Assembly: GCA_964016885.1 (NCBI GenBank)
Contig: OZ024743.1
Span: 186,663,540 to 186,727,539, forward strand
DNA: 64,000 bases
Reading direction: 5' to 3'
DNA from: Eledone cirrhosa
Lineage: Eukaryota; Mollusca; Cephalopoda; Octopoda; Eledonidae
Positions 23,375 through 32,711 of this stretch are shown here, one piece after another (position 1 is the stretch's first letter; each line of letters opens with the position of its first letter). A program made the position numbers and the translations under genes. The notes below the pieces were generated by a model. That model was not told where the DNA came from, searched no databases, and saw nothing but the letters and a program-made list of their open reading frames with translations.

Positions 23375-23527
23375 CTAACAAATTTGTCTATCTGTGGACC
23401 CATTCCTCATATTTTCAATCAGAAATTTCCTGACAGCTTTTGCAGCAATAAATTGACTTTTTTTCTTACAATTTACTAACTCTGGTGTACCTCCATGTTC
23501 AGTTAAAATTTCTATATTGTTTGTTTT
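23375..23527 (-). CDS. Terminal exon, armadillo-like protein (unrecognised gene)
   Basis: On the minus strand, an acceptor ending TATATATATAG precedes an open frame of 50 codons and a TAG stop (23377-23375). The peptide includes NNIEILTEHGGTPELVN and IAAKAVRKFLIENM. The N-x-L-x-E-x-G-G-x-P-x-L-V pattern, followed by a helix, is characteristic of armadillo repeats (family knowledge). Joined in phase 0 to the exon at 23747-23964 it reads SLFGI then KTNNIEIL. A second acceptor 16 bases inside (ACAATATAG) would pair in phase with an internal donor of the upstream exon, so the exact junction is uncertain. Polypyrimidine tracts are weak here. Confidence 0.62.
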   Translation of the reverse strand, partial: KTNNIEILTEHGGTPELVNCKKKSQFIAAKAVRKFLIENMRNGSTDRQIC

Positions 23528-23746
23528 CTATATATATATGACCTTTGTGCTATTAAATTTAATCACACAAAGCTCTACAGATGATATTAATCTTCATTCT
23601 TCTTAACCTAGAGCATACCGGCATCATCTACATACAACCTAGGGACCTCGTGCTAGACACACATTAAATAAATGAAAAGAGATTTTGAAACATCCACAAA
23701 CAGAAGATTTACAATCAAGCATTCTAAAACACTAAAACATACTTAC

Positions 23747-23964
23747 TATACCAAACAAGGAAATTGTATTAAGACACTTAAAATCCTCAACCTTATAACA
23801 AATTTCTGATATCCATTCATTACAATACATTCCTAATATTTCCACAACCACATTTAATGGCATGGTTTCTTCTTCAAAGCCATAACAGTTAATACTCCCT
23901 AATATAGGTGTAATTCTCTTTATATCACTGTTAAAATATCCGAGATGATGTAAGTGTGTAGTTG
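23747..23964 (-). CDS. Internal exon, armadillo/HEAT-like helical protein
   Basis: A 218-base minus-strand frame without stops lies between a good acceptor (GTATTCTTGTAG) and a consensus donor (GGTATA|GTAAGTATG). The peptide contains HHLGYFNSDIKRITPILG, EETMPLNVVVEILGM and EWISEICYKVEDFK: alternating amphipathic helices, as in armadillo or HEAT repeats. It enters in phase 1: the two bases CA complete the G left by the exon at 42992-43110, giving GCA (Ala). An alternative donor five bases earlier (TTTG|GTATAG) is possible. A 20-kb intron separates it from the previous exon. Confidence 0.66.
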
Positions 23965-24529
23965 CTACAAGAATACATTAGATAATGTACCCTCTGTAGA
24001 TTTTGGAAACAAAGACAGTCTGGTCACAGCTCAAATGCTTAATAGATCTGCTCAATCAGAAGTCAAGACTAAATAACAACAACAACAAAAAGAAACAGAA
24101 AATTATGCTGTGAAGTATTAGAAGGCCTAAACGTTCAAACATGACAATTCATCAATTGTTTTTCATCAACATGTAAAGAAGAAAAATAATTTCTCTTATC
24201 TAAAAAGAAGAAAAGAGATTCTCTTCAAGTTCAATACATTTTGGGATTTAGAATTAAGAAGCCAATTCCAAGTGTCTTTCTTTGCATTAAAATAATTCTT
24301 TTATAAGCTCTAATTCATAACTATCTCATTTAAAGTCCTGAGTAATCTTCCTATCTAAGCTGTAGTTAAATCTGTGTAAGATTTCTTTTCAGCTCTAAAC
24401 TTCCAAATCATTATATAACATTGATACATAGCAATGCATTAATTTGCTACACTGAAACAAAGCAGTAGTAAGAGATGAGCTAGAGAAAAGGAAAACAACC
24501 ATTGTACAACCTTCGTATTTATTTTAGTA
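23965..24529. other. Intron, no other feature seen
   Basis: AT-rich sequence upstream (minus sense) of the exon at 23747-23964. Confidence 0.4.
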
Positions 24530-24925
24530 ATCCTGTCAGGATTTGAACTCAGAACACAGAAGGATTAACTCAATGTGGTAAAGAATTTAGTGAGACATTT
24601 TATTGTTTTCGTTATTTGAATATCTTCAAAATATTCTAAGAATGTATTAGATCTATATCTACTAGACATTGTGTTTCATGTATGTTATACAATGCTTACA
24701 CAGTCATGTTCTTGAAATAATTCTTTTCAGCATTGGAACAAAACAATCTATTTGGGATAAGGGGAAAGTCAGTTATATCAACTGAAACTTTACTTTATTG
24801 ACCCCAGAAGGATGAAAAGCAAAGTTGACCTCAGCAGGATTTATACTCATAATGAAGAAAGTGATAACTAAATACCATAAGTTATTTTGTTTGATTCTCT
24901 ACTAATACTGCCAAATGCATCATGC
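24530..24925 (-). mobile_element. SINE family B, two antisense fragments
   Basis: 24530-24600 has CAGGATTTGAACTCAGAACA. 24760-24925 has TTATTGACCCCAGAAGGATG, AAAAGCAAAGTTGACCTCAG and ACTAATACTGCCAAATGC. The latter is the better preserved, complete to the tRNA-like head. Confidence 0.65.
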
Positions 24926-25134
24926 TATATCTGATGCCATATTTGTGCTAGAACAACGAAATATGTCCGACGATGACTGATATATCAGCAGTAGAGACAG
25001 GGGTGAGGGGGAACTTCTGATTTTCCAAGCTTCGGATATTTCGTCAGTGGGAATCTTTTTCTTTTTGTAGGTTTTTTTTTGTTTGTTTTCGACAGATCTG
25101 ACATCCAACTCACTCACCAATAACTGCTTTTTTC

Positions 25135-25455
25135 AAAAACAAAATGGGATGAGTATGGTTGTGACTGAACTACAGCCTCACATTATTGAATAAAAAATCC
25201 TCATTGGATGTGATGAGGGAGATATGTCCCCTTTCATTTCGAATGATTGAAATTCCAAGTGAGAGTCAGTTACACAATGACTATCAACAAGTCCCAAGGT
25301 CAAACACTGCAGGTTGTCAGTCTCCATCTAGAAGAGGATGTTTCTGACATGGTCCATTGTATGTAGGTTGTTCTAGAGTAGGAAGACCCCACAAAATCTC
25401 CATATATGCTCAAAAGAAAAAGGATAAAAACATTGTATATACTAGAATTCTGTAA
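25135..25455 (+). pseudogene. Helitron helicase C-terminal relic
   Basis: Plus-strand fragments read NGMSMVVTELQPHIIE, a stop, KILIGCDEGDMSP, then, after a frame break, MTINKSQGQTLQVVSLHLEE, and after another, HGPLYVGCSRVGRP and KKKDKNIVYTRIL with a stop at 25452-25454. In Pif1-type helicases of Helitron transposons the order NGTR(M/L)xVxxL, A-MTINKSQGQT (motif V region) and LYVAxSRV (motif VI) is diagnostic (family knowledge). One in-frame stop and at least two frameshifts make this copy dead. The N-terminal Rep domain and upstream helicase motifs were not found. Confidence 0.85.
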
Positions 25456-25607
25456 ATGTTTTATAATTTTCGTAGAATACATTCTTTTGTTATTTTGTTT
25501 ATTAATTTCTGTATTTAGATATCCTAAATAAATTTTTTAAATTGTGTTGTGCAATATTTAAATATCTTTTAATATCTTTTATTCTAAGGAAAAGAGTTAT
25601 GCCCCTT

Positions 25608-25735
25608 TCTGATCTGAGTTCAAATCCTGCCGAGGTTAACTTTGCCTTTCATCCTTATGGGGTCGATAAAATAAAGTACTGCACTGGGATAATTGCTGGC
25701 CTTGTGCCAGAAGTAGAAACAATTATTATTAAAAG
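25608..25735 (+). mobile_element. SINE family B, sense, head truncated
   Basis: Starts within the B box (CTGAGTTCAAATCCTGCC) and runs through GGGGTCGATAAAATAAAGT to AGTAGAAACAATTATTATT. Confidence 0.85.
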
Positions 25736-26205
25736 ATCTGAGGCCATATTCAGTTGATTTAGGTTTATTTAAAACCTGTTATCCAAATTTCGCTGAGGGC
25801 AATCAGTTATTATAATCTGAGCTCTTCAGATGGCAAAACCTATAAAAACAATGAAGTTCCTAAAAAACTTTAAGTTTGGAAAAATCCAGTAACTTCTTTG
25901 AGAAAGATTTTCTTTTCTTGAGGACTGGCCAGACATGTGGTGTTCTTTCTTCAACAGCTGGCCCCTGATGGTCATGATGAATGGCTGATTTAGTAGTGTT
26001 AGTAGTCCACATATGAAGGTCTCAATTTTTATAATAGTAAATATATAAAATTAAACATATATTTATGTATGTGTGTGTCATTCACAACCACCAGTAATTT
26101 TTATTTATGTCCCCTATAAATAATATGAGGGATATAAATATTGCTGCTTAATGGTTTGGTGAACATCAGTAATATGTACCAGAGATTAAAAATAATAAGA
26201 TATGG
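25736..26205. other. No gene seen
   Basis: AT-rich intronic-looking DNA with no named repeat. Confidence 0.35.
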
Positions 26206-26310
26206 GTTTGCATCAAGAAGGGCATCATCTGACCACAAAAGATCTGCCTTAAAAATGTTTTATGTGAAACATGTCAGTATGGGAAAGCTGATGGTAATGA
26301 TGAAATAAAA
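26206..26310 (+). repeat. Retroelement 3' tail, variant 2
   Basis: GGTTTGCATCAAGAAGGGCA, then AAAAATGTTTTATGTGAAAC and GGTAATGATGAAATAA; a diverged relative of 1860-1970 and 33972-34085. Confidence 0.45.
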
Positions 26311-26949
26311 AATAAATTAAGAAAACATCTTTTTTACTTAGAAAGTATTTTTCTACTTGTTTGTATGAAATTGTTTAGCTATTTAATTCATTACTTTGCC
26401 ATTGGAACAGATTTCTAACTAAGGAAAAGTTAATTTAAGAAATAATCATTTTTGGTCATGTTAAGCTGCAAATTTAAATGAACTTCCTCCAGTCAATGAA
26501 ACACATTTCTCTAGTTTATTTAAATTTTTTTTAACAGGATAATTTTTTTTTTTACCAAACTTGAATTTATTTTATACCTGAAGGAACTACCTCTATCATC
26601 AATTCTATTTAGAAGATATTTCTCTGAGCAGATCAATTTCTCTCAACAAAAATTATAATTTGATGAAAAAAAAAATAGGAAAGATCAAACAACAATATAG
26701 TTATTTCTAGAAAAAATATGCCTGCAGATTATATATGTAGTGATTGCATACAATGTGGATTTGTAAATAGATTTACAATTTAATTTAAAAGTAATAGAAA
26801 CAATTAAAGGAAAACATTATGCACTCACACGTACTTATATGTCTAAACATACATAAGTCACGAGTAGATATACACACATTTGTATTCAAATTAACTACCA
26901 CAACACAAGAAAACAAACAAACAATTCACATGACCAGAATGCATGCAAT

Positions 26950-26951
<2 letters not shown>
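26311..26951. other. No gene seen
   Basis: AT-rich DNA with no exon or repeat call. Confidence 0.4.
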
Positions 26952-26991
<40 letters not shown>

Positions 26992-27175
26992 TGGTAGAAC
27001 ACTGGAAGCACTCAGTCCATGGGACGAGTTAGGTAGAAGTGGTTACACAACAGTTAATTCACCATACCGAGAACAATTGTTTCACCTTAGAAGATCCTCA
27101 GCTCATAATGGGCTGAGGATCTGCTAAGGTGAAACAATTGTTCTCGGTATGGTGAACTAACTGTTGTGTAACCAC

Positions 27176-27208
<33 letters not shown>
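26952..27208. repeat. 69-bp inverted repeat between two (TA)n tracts
   Basis: (TA)n at 26952-26989 is followed by about 44 bases of other sequence, then arms 27034-27102 and 27112-27180. The arms are inverted copies matching at 67 of 69 positions, with a 9-base loop, and the right arm runs directly into (TA)n at 27180-27208. The arms contain ACAATTGTTTCACCTTAG and its complement. Transcription or strand separation would give a long hairpin. No terminal repeats or target duplication identify a transposon family. Confidence 0.9.
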
Positions 27209-27211
<3 letters not shown>

Positions 27212-27485
27212 GCATCCCAGAGATCAATTGCAAGAAAGATAAACAGCATAGCAGATCTTGACTATTGGAGTCAATGAGAAAATCTCAAACTCTACTCTCT
27301 CCAACGCCATCATGAGCACTACATCATTTGTATGATGTAGTAAATGCTGTATATGCCTCCAGCAATGATAACTCTTTACTCAAGTAAAAGTGGGCCATGG
27401 TGTCCAAAAACATGACTGAGGTATGAAACATGATTTGAAAGACTTCAGTAGGTGGTGCTATTAAGTTAAACCTAGCCTGAACCAA
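27209..27485. other. Unassigned sequence between two TA tracts
   Basis: No coding frame or repeat match. It lies between the TA-bounded palindrome and the TA-bounded LINE. Confidence 0.4.
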
Positions 27486-27499
27486 TATATATATATATA

Positions 27500-28780
27500 C
27501 GACAACTACAGGAGAAGTACCTAGCTAAAAGTAAACCCCTATACTTAGCTTTTGTCGACTTGGAGAAAGCCTTCGACAGAGTTCCCCGTTCCATTATCTG
27601 GTGGGCTCTTAGAAAACTAGGTGTTGATGAATGGCTTGTGAGAGCTATACAAGCCATGTATAAAGAAACAGTCAGCAAGGTTAGAATTAACAACGAATAT
27701 AGTGAAGAGTTTAGCGTAAAAGTTGGTGTTCATCAGGGCTCTGTTCTTAGCCCCCTACTATTTATTATTGCCCTTCAGGCTATAACAGTGGAGTTCAAGA
27801 CCGGCTGCCCATGGGAACTCCTATATGCAGATGATCTAACGCTCATAGCTGAATCAATGGCCGAGCTAGAGAAGAAATTCCAAACATGGAAGCACGGCCT
27901 AGAATCAAAAGGCCTTAAAATTAACCTGGCTAAGACTAAAGTTCTAGTTTGTAGGAAAGAAAATAAGGCGCCGGTCCCTTCCGGGAAATGGCCATGCTCA
28001 GTGTGTAGGAAAGGCGTAGGTAGAAACTCCATTTTATGTCCCAAATGCAAAATATGGGTGCATAAAAGATGTAGTGGGATCACAGGTAAGCTAACTAAGA
28101 ACACAGATTTTACATGTGGCCGGTGCTCTGGTGCAATAAGTAGCAGCAAGTGCCCAAAAAATACTAGCTCTTTCAATTGCGCAGAGGGTTCTATAGAAAT
28201 AGTGGACAGCTTCCGTTACCTGGGTGACAAAATCAGCAGTGGGGGAGGGTGCTCTGAAAGTACAGTAGCTAGAGTCAGAACTGGATGGAAAAAGTTCATA
28301 GAGCTTATACCTCTATTAGCCGCTAAAGGGTTCTCCCTAAAAATGAAAGGCAGGCTGTATGATGCCTGCATACGAACAGCAATGTTGCATGGCAGTGAGA
28401 CCTGGGCATTGTGTGCAGAGGATATACGCCGACTAGAGAGGAACGAAGCTTGCATGCTCCGCTGGATGTGTAATAGTAATATACGCGAACGGCAAAGCAT
28501 AAGTGAACTAAGGGAAAAATTAGAAATAAGAGGGATCAGATGTTGTTTACTCGAGAGAAGGCTACGTTGGTATGGTCACATGATGCGCATGAAAGACGAC
28601 AGCTGTATAAAAAAGTGCAGGGCAATAAAGATAGACGGTAGCCACGGAGTAGGCAGATCCAGAAAAATCTGGGACGACCTGATAAATTCCGACCTCACAC
28701 ACTTACACCTCTCCAAGACAATGTCACTGGACCGAGATCTTTGGCGGTACTCAGTAATAGAGAAGAGCCGCCTTACCTAA
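27500..28780 (+). CDS. LINE reverse transcriptase with PHD-like finger, N-terminally truncated
   Basis: It opens at the truncation point inside the reverse transcriptase palm (RQLQEKYLAKSK). AFVDLEKAFDRVP carries the first catalytic Asp, followed by VHQGSVLSPLLF and the YADD active site at residues ~109-112 (27824-27835). A C4HC3 cluster follows at residues ~166-209 (27995-28126): C-x2-C-x10-C-x2-C-x4-H-x2-C-x14-C-x2-C with WVHKRC, which fits a PHD finger. The C-terminus has AMLHGSETWAL, ERRLRWYGHMMRMKD and SRKIWDDL. There is no internal stop over 426 codons, but the endonuclease and N-terminal half are absent, so it cannot retrotranspose alone. The role, when complete, is target-primed reverse transcription. 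The clade (RTE/L2/CR1-like) was not assigned. Confidence 0.9.
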   Translation, partial: RQLQEKYLAKSKPLYLAFVDLEKAFDRVPRSIIWWALRKLGVDEWLVRAIQAMYKETVSKVRINNEYSEEFSVKVGVHQGSVLSPLLFIIALQAITVEFKTGCPWELLYADDLTLIAESMAELEKKFQTWKHGLESKGLKINLAKTKVLVCRKENKAPVPSGKWPCSVCRKGVGRNSILCPKCKIWVHKRCSGITGKLTKNTDFTCGRCSGAISSSKCPKNTSSFNCAEGSIEIVDSFRYLGDKISSGGGCSESTVARVRTGWKKFIELIPLLAAKGFSLKMKGRLYDACIRTAMLHGSETWALCAEDIRRLERNEACMLRWMCNSNIRERQSISELREKLEIRGIRCCLLERRLRWYGHMMRMKDDSCIKKCRAIKIDGSHGVGRSRKIWDDLINSDLTHLHLSKTMSLDRDLWRYSVIEKSRLT

Positions 28781-29180
28781 ATACAAAGTAAAACCTACTA
28801 CAGTCAGTAGGCATCTCTAACAAAATACACCCCGTCCCACCACCCCCATCTCATCCACACCGCCCCTTTCAATGTAAAGTTATGTTGGTACCACCACAAC
28901 ATCCAGGCCGAAACAAATGAGATCGTGTAGGTGTCACGACAAAAAAACACACAGTCCACACTGTAATGTGGCCGTGTAGGCAACACGGTAAAAACCTCCC
29001 AGCCCCACACTGTAAATGTGGTTGGTGTTAGGAAGGGCTTCCAACTGTAGAAAACCCGCCAGACAGTCGTATGCGAGCAAGACAACCACTCTTGCCTCAA
29101 GTGGGAAAACTCCCGTCCAAACCCATGCAAGCGTGGAACATGGACGTTAAACGATGATGATGATGATGATGATATATATA
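27500..29180 (+). mobile_element. PHD-finger LINE, 5'-truncated copy 1
   Basis: The element begins abruptly after (TA)n at 27486-27499 and ends in (GAT)n followed by ATATATA at 29172-29180. It contains an open reverse transcriptase frame (27500-28780) and a ~390-base 3' region. That region has two hairpin monomers (stems 28923-28939 and 28972-28988), the AGGAAGGGCTTCCAACTG core, CCCATGCAAGCGTGG and GGACGTTAAACGATGATG. Its 3' region is close to that of the minus-strand copy at 58606-59391, so both belong to one young subfamily. The sequence 3' of it (29185-29300) is the reverse complement of the 5' flank of copy 2. Confidence 0.9.
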
Positions 29181-29184
29181 GTAA

Positions 29185-29300
29185 TAATAATAATAAATGT
29201 GAAGACTAAAATCCAAAGAGGGCTCAATAAAGATAAATATATATCAAAGCACCGATTTTTTGCTTAAACTTTAATCTGTTATTTTAATAAATAAATATAT
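29185..29300 (+). repeat. Dispersed segment shared with 40203-40430 and 38443-38490
   Basis: TGAAGACTAAAATCCAAAG is the complement of the sequence at 40390-40410. TTTTTTGCTTAAACTTTAAT with CTGTTATTTTAATAAAT matches one arm of the 57-bp palindrome at 40203-40338 and the interior of the Helitron-like element at 38029. The LINE at 27500 abuts its TA/AAT edge. Confidence 0.7.
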
Positions 29301-29394
29301 ATATATCATTGGCATTTTACACACACACACATGAAGTGAGTGCATGAAATATGGTCCCTAAAATCTGAAGGAATAAAGGCATTTTGTGATGTAT

Positions 29395-29590
29395 GAGGAT
29401 ACAGTGTAGAGTGCTTCTAGTAGAGGTGGGATGTCATGGATTTGTAGCTAGAACCAATATATTATACCTGGTTGATATGATGCAGAAAAGTGAAGAATTT
29501 GAGAAGGAAGCAGAAAATTCTGAAATGTCTGAGAGTAAGACCAAAGCTGCAAGCAAATCTTCAGTAAGAAGTAAGCATAAATCCTAAAAG
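29395..29590 (+). pseudogene. Retroelement polyprotein terminal fragment
   Basis: The peptide starts RVLLVEVGCHGFVARTN and stays open to a stop at 29587, through KSEEFEKEAENSEMSES. From memory, LLVEVGCRGFV is a block near the C-terminus of retroelement polyproteins frequent in cephalopods. The downstream acidic and Lys-rich part does not fit it, so the frame may have drifted. Tentative. Confidence 0.4.
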
Positions 29591-29637
29591 ATTAAAATGA
29601 TTACAACAGAATCCTAGCTTGTGGTGGTGGATGCATA

Positions 29638-29830
29638 GATAATTGTTTCTACTTTTGGCACCAGGCCAGCAATTACCCAGTACATTACTGGTACTTTATT
29701 TTATCGACCCCGTAAGGATGACAGGCAAAGTTAACCTAGGCGGGATTTGAAATCAGAATGGCAAGGGACGTAACTCTATGCGTCAAAGCATGGCGTCTGA
29801 CCCTCTACCGATACTGCCAGAAAGTAAAAC
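29638..29830 (-). mobile_element. SINE family B, near full length
   Basis: Antisense order: AATTGTTTCTACTTTTGGCA, TTTATCGACCCCGTAAGGAT, GCGGGATTTGAAATCAGA and CTCTACCGATACTGCCAGA. It covers the element from its ATT tail to the tRNA-like head. Confidence 0.85.
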
Positions 29831-29944
29831 ATGTGCTACAGTTTAAGCGAAAATGTCATGGACATTGCCTGATAGATCTGCTTGGCATTGCTAGATGGAA
29901 CAATGATATTGGAAGTTGGAAAAATCATTAATATATCATTAACA

Positions 29945-30418
29945 TTTAATGTATGTCCTCATCATCTTCATTTTTATATCCATTTTTCCAAGCTCACATA
30001 GGTTGGATGGGTCTTTTTCAGCACAGCATCATTCCACTTGTCATGTTCCCTTGTCATATCCTCTGTGAGTCTCTGCAATTGCCCAGGCCTTCCTTTGTAT
30101 ACCTCAACTGTAGCTTCCTTATACTGGCATTTCCTGGCACTTCTTCACCCAGCAAACATCATCTATGACATCACATGCTGTATCAACCCAGTCTTCCCTC
30201 TTGCACACCAGTTCGCATTCCTCTTAAACTCAATTTCCCACTCAGTTCATCCAAGCTCTGCCTTTCTCTTACATTTACATTGCATATCCAATGAAGCATA
30301 ACTGCTCCATTCCTCTGCAGTCACTGCCCATGTTTCATTACTATGCAGTATTGCATTTTGCACACAAGCATCATACAGCCATCCTTTTTCAAGTAGGGAG
30401 AAACCTTTAATGAATGCA
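29945..30418 (-). pseudogene. LINE C-terminal relic, antisense, 5' end at (TA)n
   Basis: The minus strand reads KGFSLLEKGWLYDACVQNA, ILHSNETWAVTAE and then a degraded continuation corresponding to the RERQSLDEL and RGIR blocks of the PHD-finger LINE. Its 5' truncation point at 30418 adjoins the (TA)n tract 30419-30435. The 3' side ends near ATCATCTTCATTTTTATATC. The PHD-like finger and catalytic core are missing. Confidence 0.75.
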
Positions 30419-30480
30419 TATATATATATATATATACTTAATGGTTCAAGTTTTTCCAGGAAAAACTTGAACCATTAAGT
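30419..30480. repeat. (TA)n followed by a perfect 22-bp hairpin
   Basis: After (TA)n at 30419-30435, the arms 30436-30457 (ACTTAATGGTTCAAGTTTTT..) and 30459-30480 are perfect inverted repeats around a single base. Confidence 0.9.
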
Positions 30481-30524
30481 TCTTCTTTCCTGGTTATGTC
30501 AATATTTATAAAACAAACTCTGTA

Positions 30525-30575
30525 TTTTATCTGATGAGAGAGTACCAAAGTTTTGGTACCCTTGAAATATATATA
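30525..30575 (+). ncRNA. Hammerhead-ribozyme-like core (candidate)
   Basis: CTGATGA (30531-30537) and GAAA (30564-30567) are separated by a hairpin: GAG / A / GTACCAA, loop AGTT, TTGGTAC / C / CTT. This matches the hammerhead core CUGANGA, helix II, GAAA (family knowledge; such ribozymes occur in Penelope-like and other retroelements). One A-C mismatch interrupts helix II. Helices I and III are not evident; the 3' side is a TA run that might fold on itself. It may be a decayed or chance motif. Confidence 0.35.
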
Positions 30576-30945
30576 ATAGAATAAATATGGTTTTATAAAT
30601 ATAGTTTCCATTTATTTAATATCATTGAATATTATACTCCAGAAAACTTGTTGAGTGCTTTGAATCAGTTATAAACATTTATATTTGTTGAATTACCAAC
30701 AAATTGAATATCCCTTTTGTTTATATATATATACAGCCGTACTAAGAGTGAGAAATGAAATTTCGTTTCATTTTTTCCGTTTATATATATATATATATAT
30801 ATACACATGCATATGTGTGTGTGTGTGAGTGTGTGTGTTTATCTAGTTTAGAATAGGTACAACATATCCTTATATGTCATGAGAAAAATCTAAAAGTGCT
30901 GGTACCAGGAAGAACATTTGGCTTTAAAACATTACATCAAAAAAA
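30576..30945. other. TA/TG-rich DNA, no gene
   Basis: Holds (TA)n runs at 30721-30734 and 30780-30802, a (TG)n at 30814-30840 and a short AAATGAAATTTCGTTTCATT hairpin at 30757-30776. No coding sequence. Confidence 0.6.
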
Positions 30946-30949
30946 AGAG

Positions 30950-31300
30950 TATGAAGCCATTTTTCCACACTAGCATGGGTTAGACAAGTTGTCCTATTGT
31001 AAGACAAGCTAGATCAGATAATCGTGTCTTGCTCATACTGGACTGATATTGGCTTGGCTCCTATGGCTGGATGCCCTTCCTAATGCCAACCACATTTACA
31101 GAGTAGACTAGGTGCTTTTTATCATGACACCTACATGATCACTTTTCTGTATGAACTGGGTGCTTTTGGTCATGACACCTATACAATCACTTTACAGTGT
31201 GGGCTGGGTACTTTTTGTTGTGACACCTACACAACCCTTTCAAAGTGTGGACTGTTTTTTTTGCCATAACACCAGAAACAACCACTTTAGAGTGTGGAGT
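30950..31300 (-). repeat. LINE/SINE 3' tail with four hairpin monomers
   Basis: Antisense tail: ATTTTTCCACACTAGCATGG, GGCTGGATGCCCTTCCTAAT, then four successive ~55-base monomers. Stems ATCATG/CATGAT (31121-31139) and GTTGTG/CACAAC (31217-31235) are perfect. The monomers differ from each other, so they are not a recent tandem array. Confidence 0.8.
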
Positions 31301-31459
31301 GGGGGTTGGGGTGTGTGTGGTGCATAGAGATTGGAAAGGTAGATCTAAGGTGGGGCACTTATCTGGTGAGTGGTACGAGTGTGGATGAAGGATGGGGTGT
31401 TAGGATGTTGGAGCTGTATGGAAGGAAGAGGGAGAGGAAAGGGGGAGTATTGCAAACTA

Positions 31460-32120
31460 GTTGTATATATATATACATCATCATCGTCTTTGTTTAACAT
31501 CCATTTTTCCATGCTTGCATGGGTTAGAGAGGTCGTTTACATTATGATACAAGTCTGGCTAGTTGGCTGTGTCCTACCTTGCTCAAATGGAACTGTATTT
31601 TTGCTGGGAATTTTTACAGAATTTTAACACCAACCACGTTTACAGTATGGAACTGCGTGGCACTGTTATGGGAAGGGGCTGCCCAATTGGTTGCACTGTA
31701 CTCTGTTCACAGTGGAACTATATTTTGGGAACTGGGTAGTCCCATTATGATGGAGGATCTGTTCAGTTGGTTGTACCACACCTTGCTCATAGCAGACCAT
31801 GTTTTGGCTGGGTTGTTATGGATATTGGATGACCCTGCAGTGTGGGACTGGGTGGTTCCTCCATGAAGCAAGTCTGGCCAGTTGGTCGCGCTGTACCGTG
31901 CACATATCAGGACTGTCTGTTGGCTGGGTTTTTACGGCTGCTGGATGCTCTTCCTAACACCAACCACGTTTACAGTGTGGAACTGGGTGGTACCATTATA
32001 TGGAGGATCTGGCCAGTTGGCCACACCATACCCTGCTCACAGCAAGACCATATTTTGGGAGCTGGGTGGTTCCTCTATGAGGTAAGTCTGGCCAGTTGGC
32101 CGTGCCGTATCTTGCACATA
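31460..32120 (-). repeat. TA-bounded tail element with alternating tandem units
   Basis: Bounded by TATATATATA at about 31465-31476 and ATATATATA at about 32117-32125. It opens with the antisense tail (CATCATCGTCTTTGTTTAAC, CCATGCTTGCATGG). Six units then each begin CTGG(C/T)(C/T)AGTTGG or a close variant, at 31555, 31679, 31759, 31874, 32009 and 32088. Spacings are about 124, 80, 115, 135 and 79, so longer units carrying the CACCAACCACGTTTACAG core alternate roughly with shorter ones lacking it. Confidence 0.75.
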
Positions 32121-32125
32121 TATAT

Positions 32126-32264
32126 AAAGAATAATTGTATGAAGAATTGAGTGAATTTGAATTTTAAAAGCATGTCACCATATTTAAGCTACTACAAAGA
32201 AAATTGCACTATTAAATAATCAAACAGGTTTAACATATAAACCACTGCAGATGTGAAAGATTGG
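32126..32264. other. Unassigned
   Basis: Short AT-rich stretch without a call. Confidence 0.4.
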
Positions 32265-32345
32265 ATAGAGTCACCCGTGGGAATTGAACTCATATCTTCC
32301 ATATGATGAATGGCTGTGTTACCATTACTGCTAACATGAGATGTT
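32265..32345 (-). mobile_element. tRNA-derived SINE head, third type
   Basis: The minus strand has TTAGCAGTAATGGTAACAC (A-box-like) and ATGAGTTCAATTCCCACGGG (B-box-like) with tRNA spacing. It differs from family B and from the head at 44089. No body or tail was identified. Confidence 0.5.
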
Positions 32346-32476
32346 TGAGATCCTGATCTGACTCTGTCCAATTTATTAAGTCTCTTTGGGTTAATATTCT
32401 CAACTATTTAATAGTTAAACCTACTTTGTAGCAGCCTACAATAAACTGACATACTCTCAATATATATATATAAATA

Positions 32477-32548
<72 letters not shown>

Positions 32549-32663
32549 TATATACATATATCGCAGATATAAAAGACAGCGAGAAGCGAAAACCAACCAA
32601 ACAGTGAGTGTGTTCTGTTATTAATTCTGGCAATATTACACAAATATGACCCTCCCCAAGTAT

Positions 32664-32711
<48 letters not shown>

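Noticed and set aside
27775..28500. Open frames antisense to the LINE reverse transcriptase
   Set aside because: Shadows of the real coding frame; no motif of their own.
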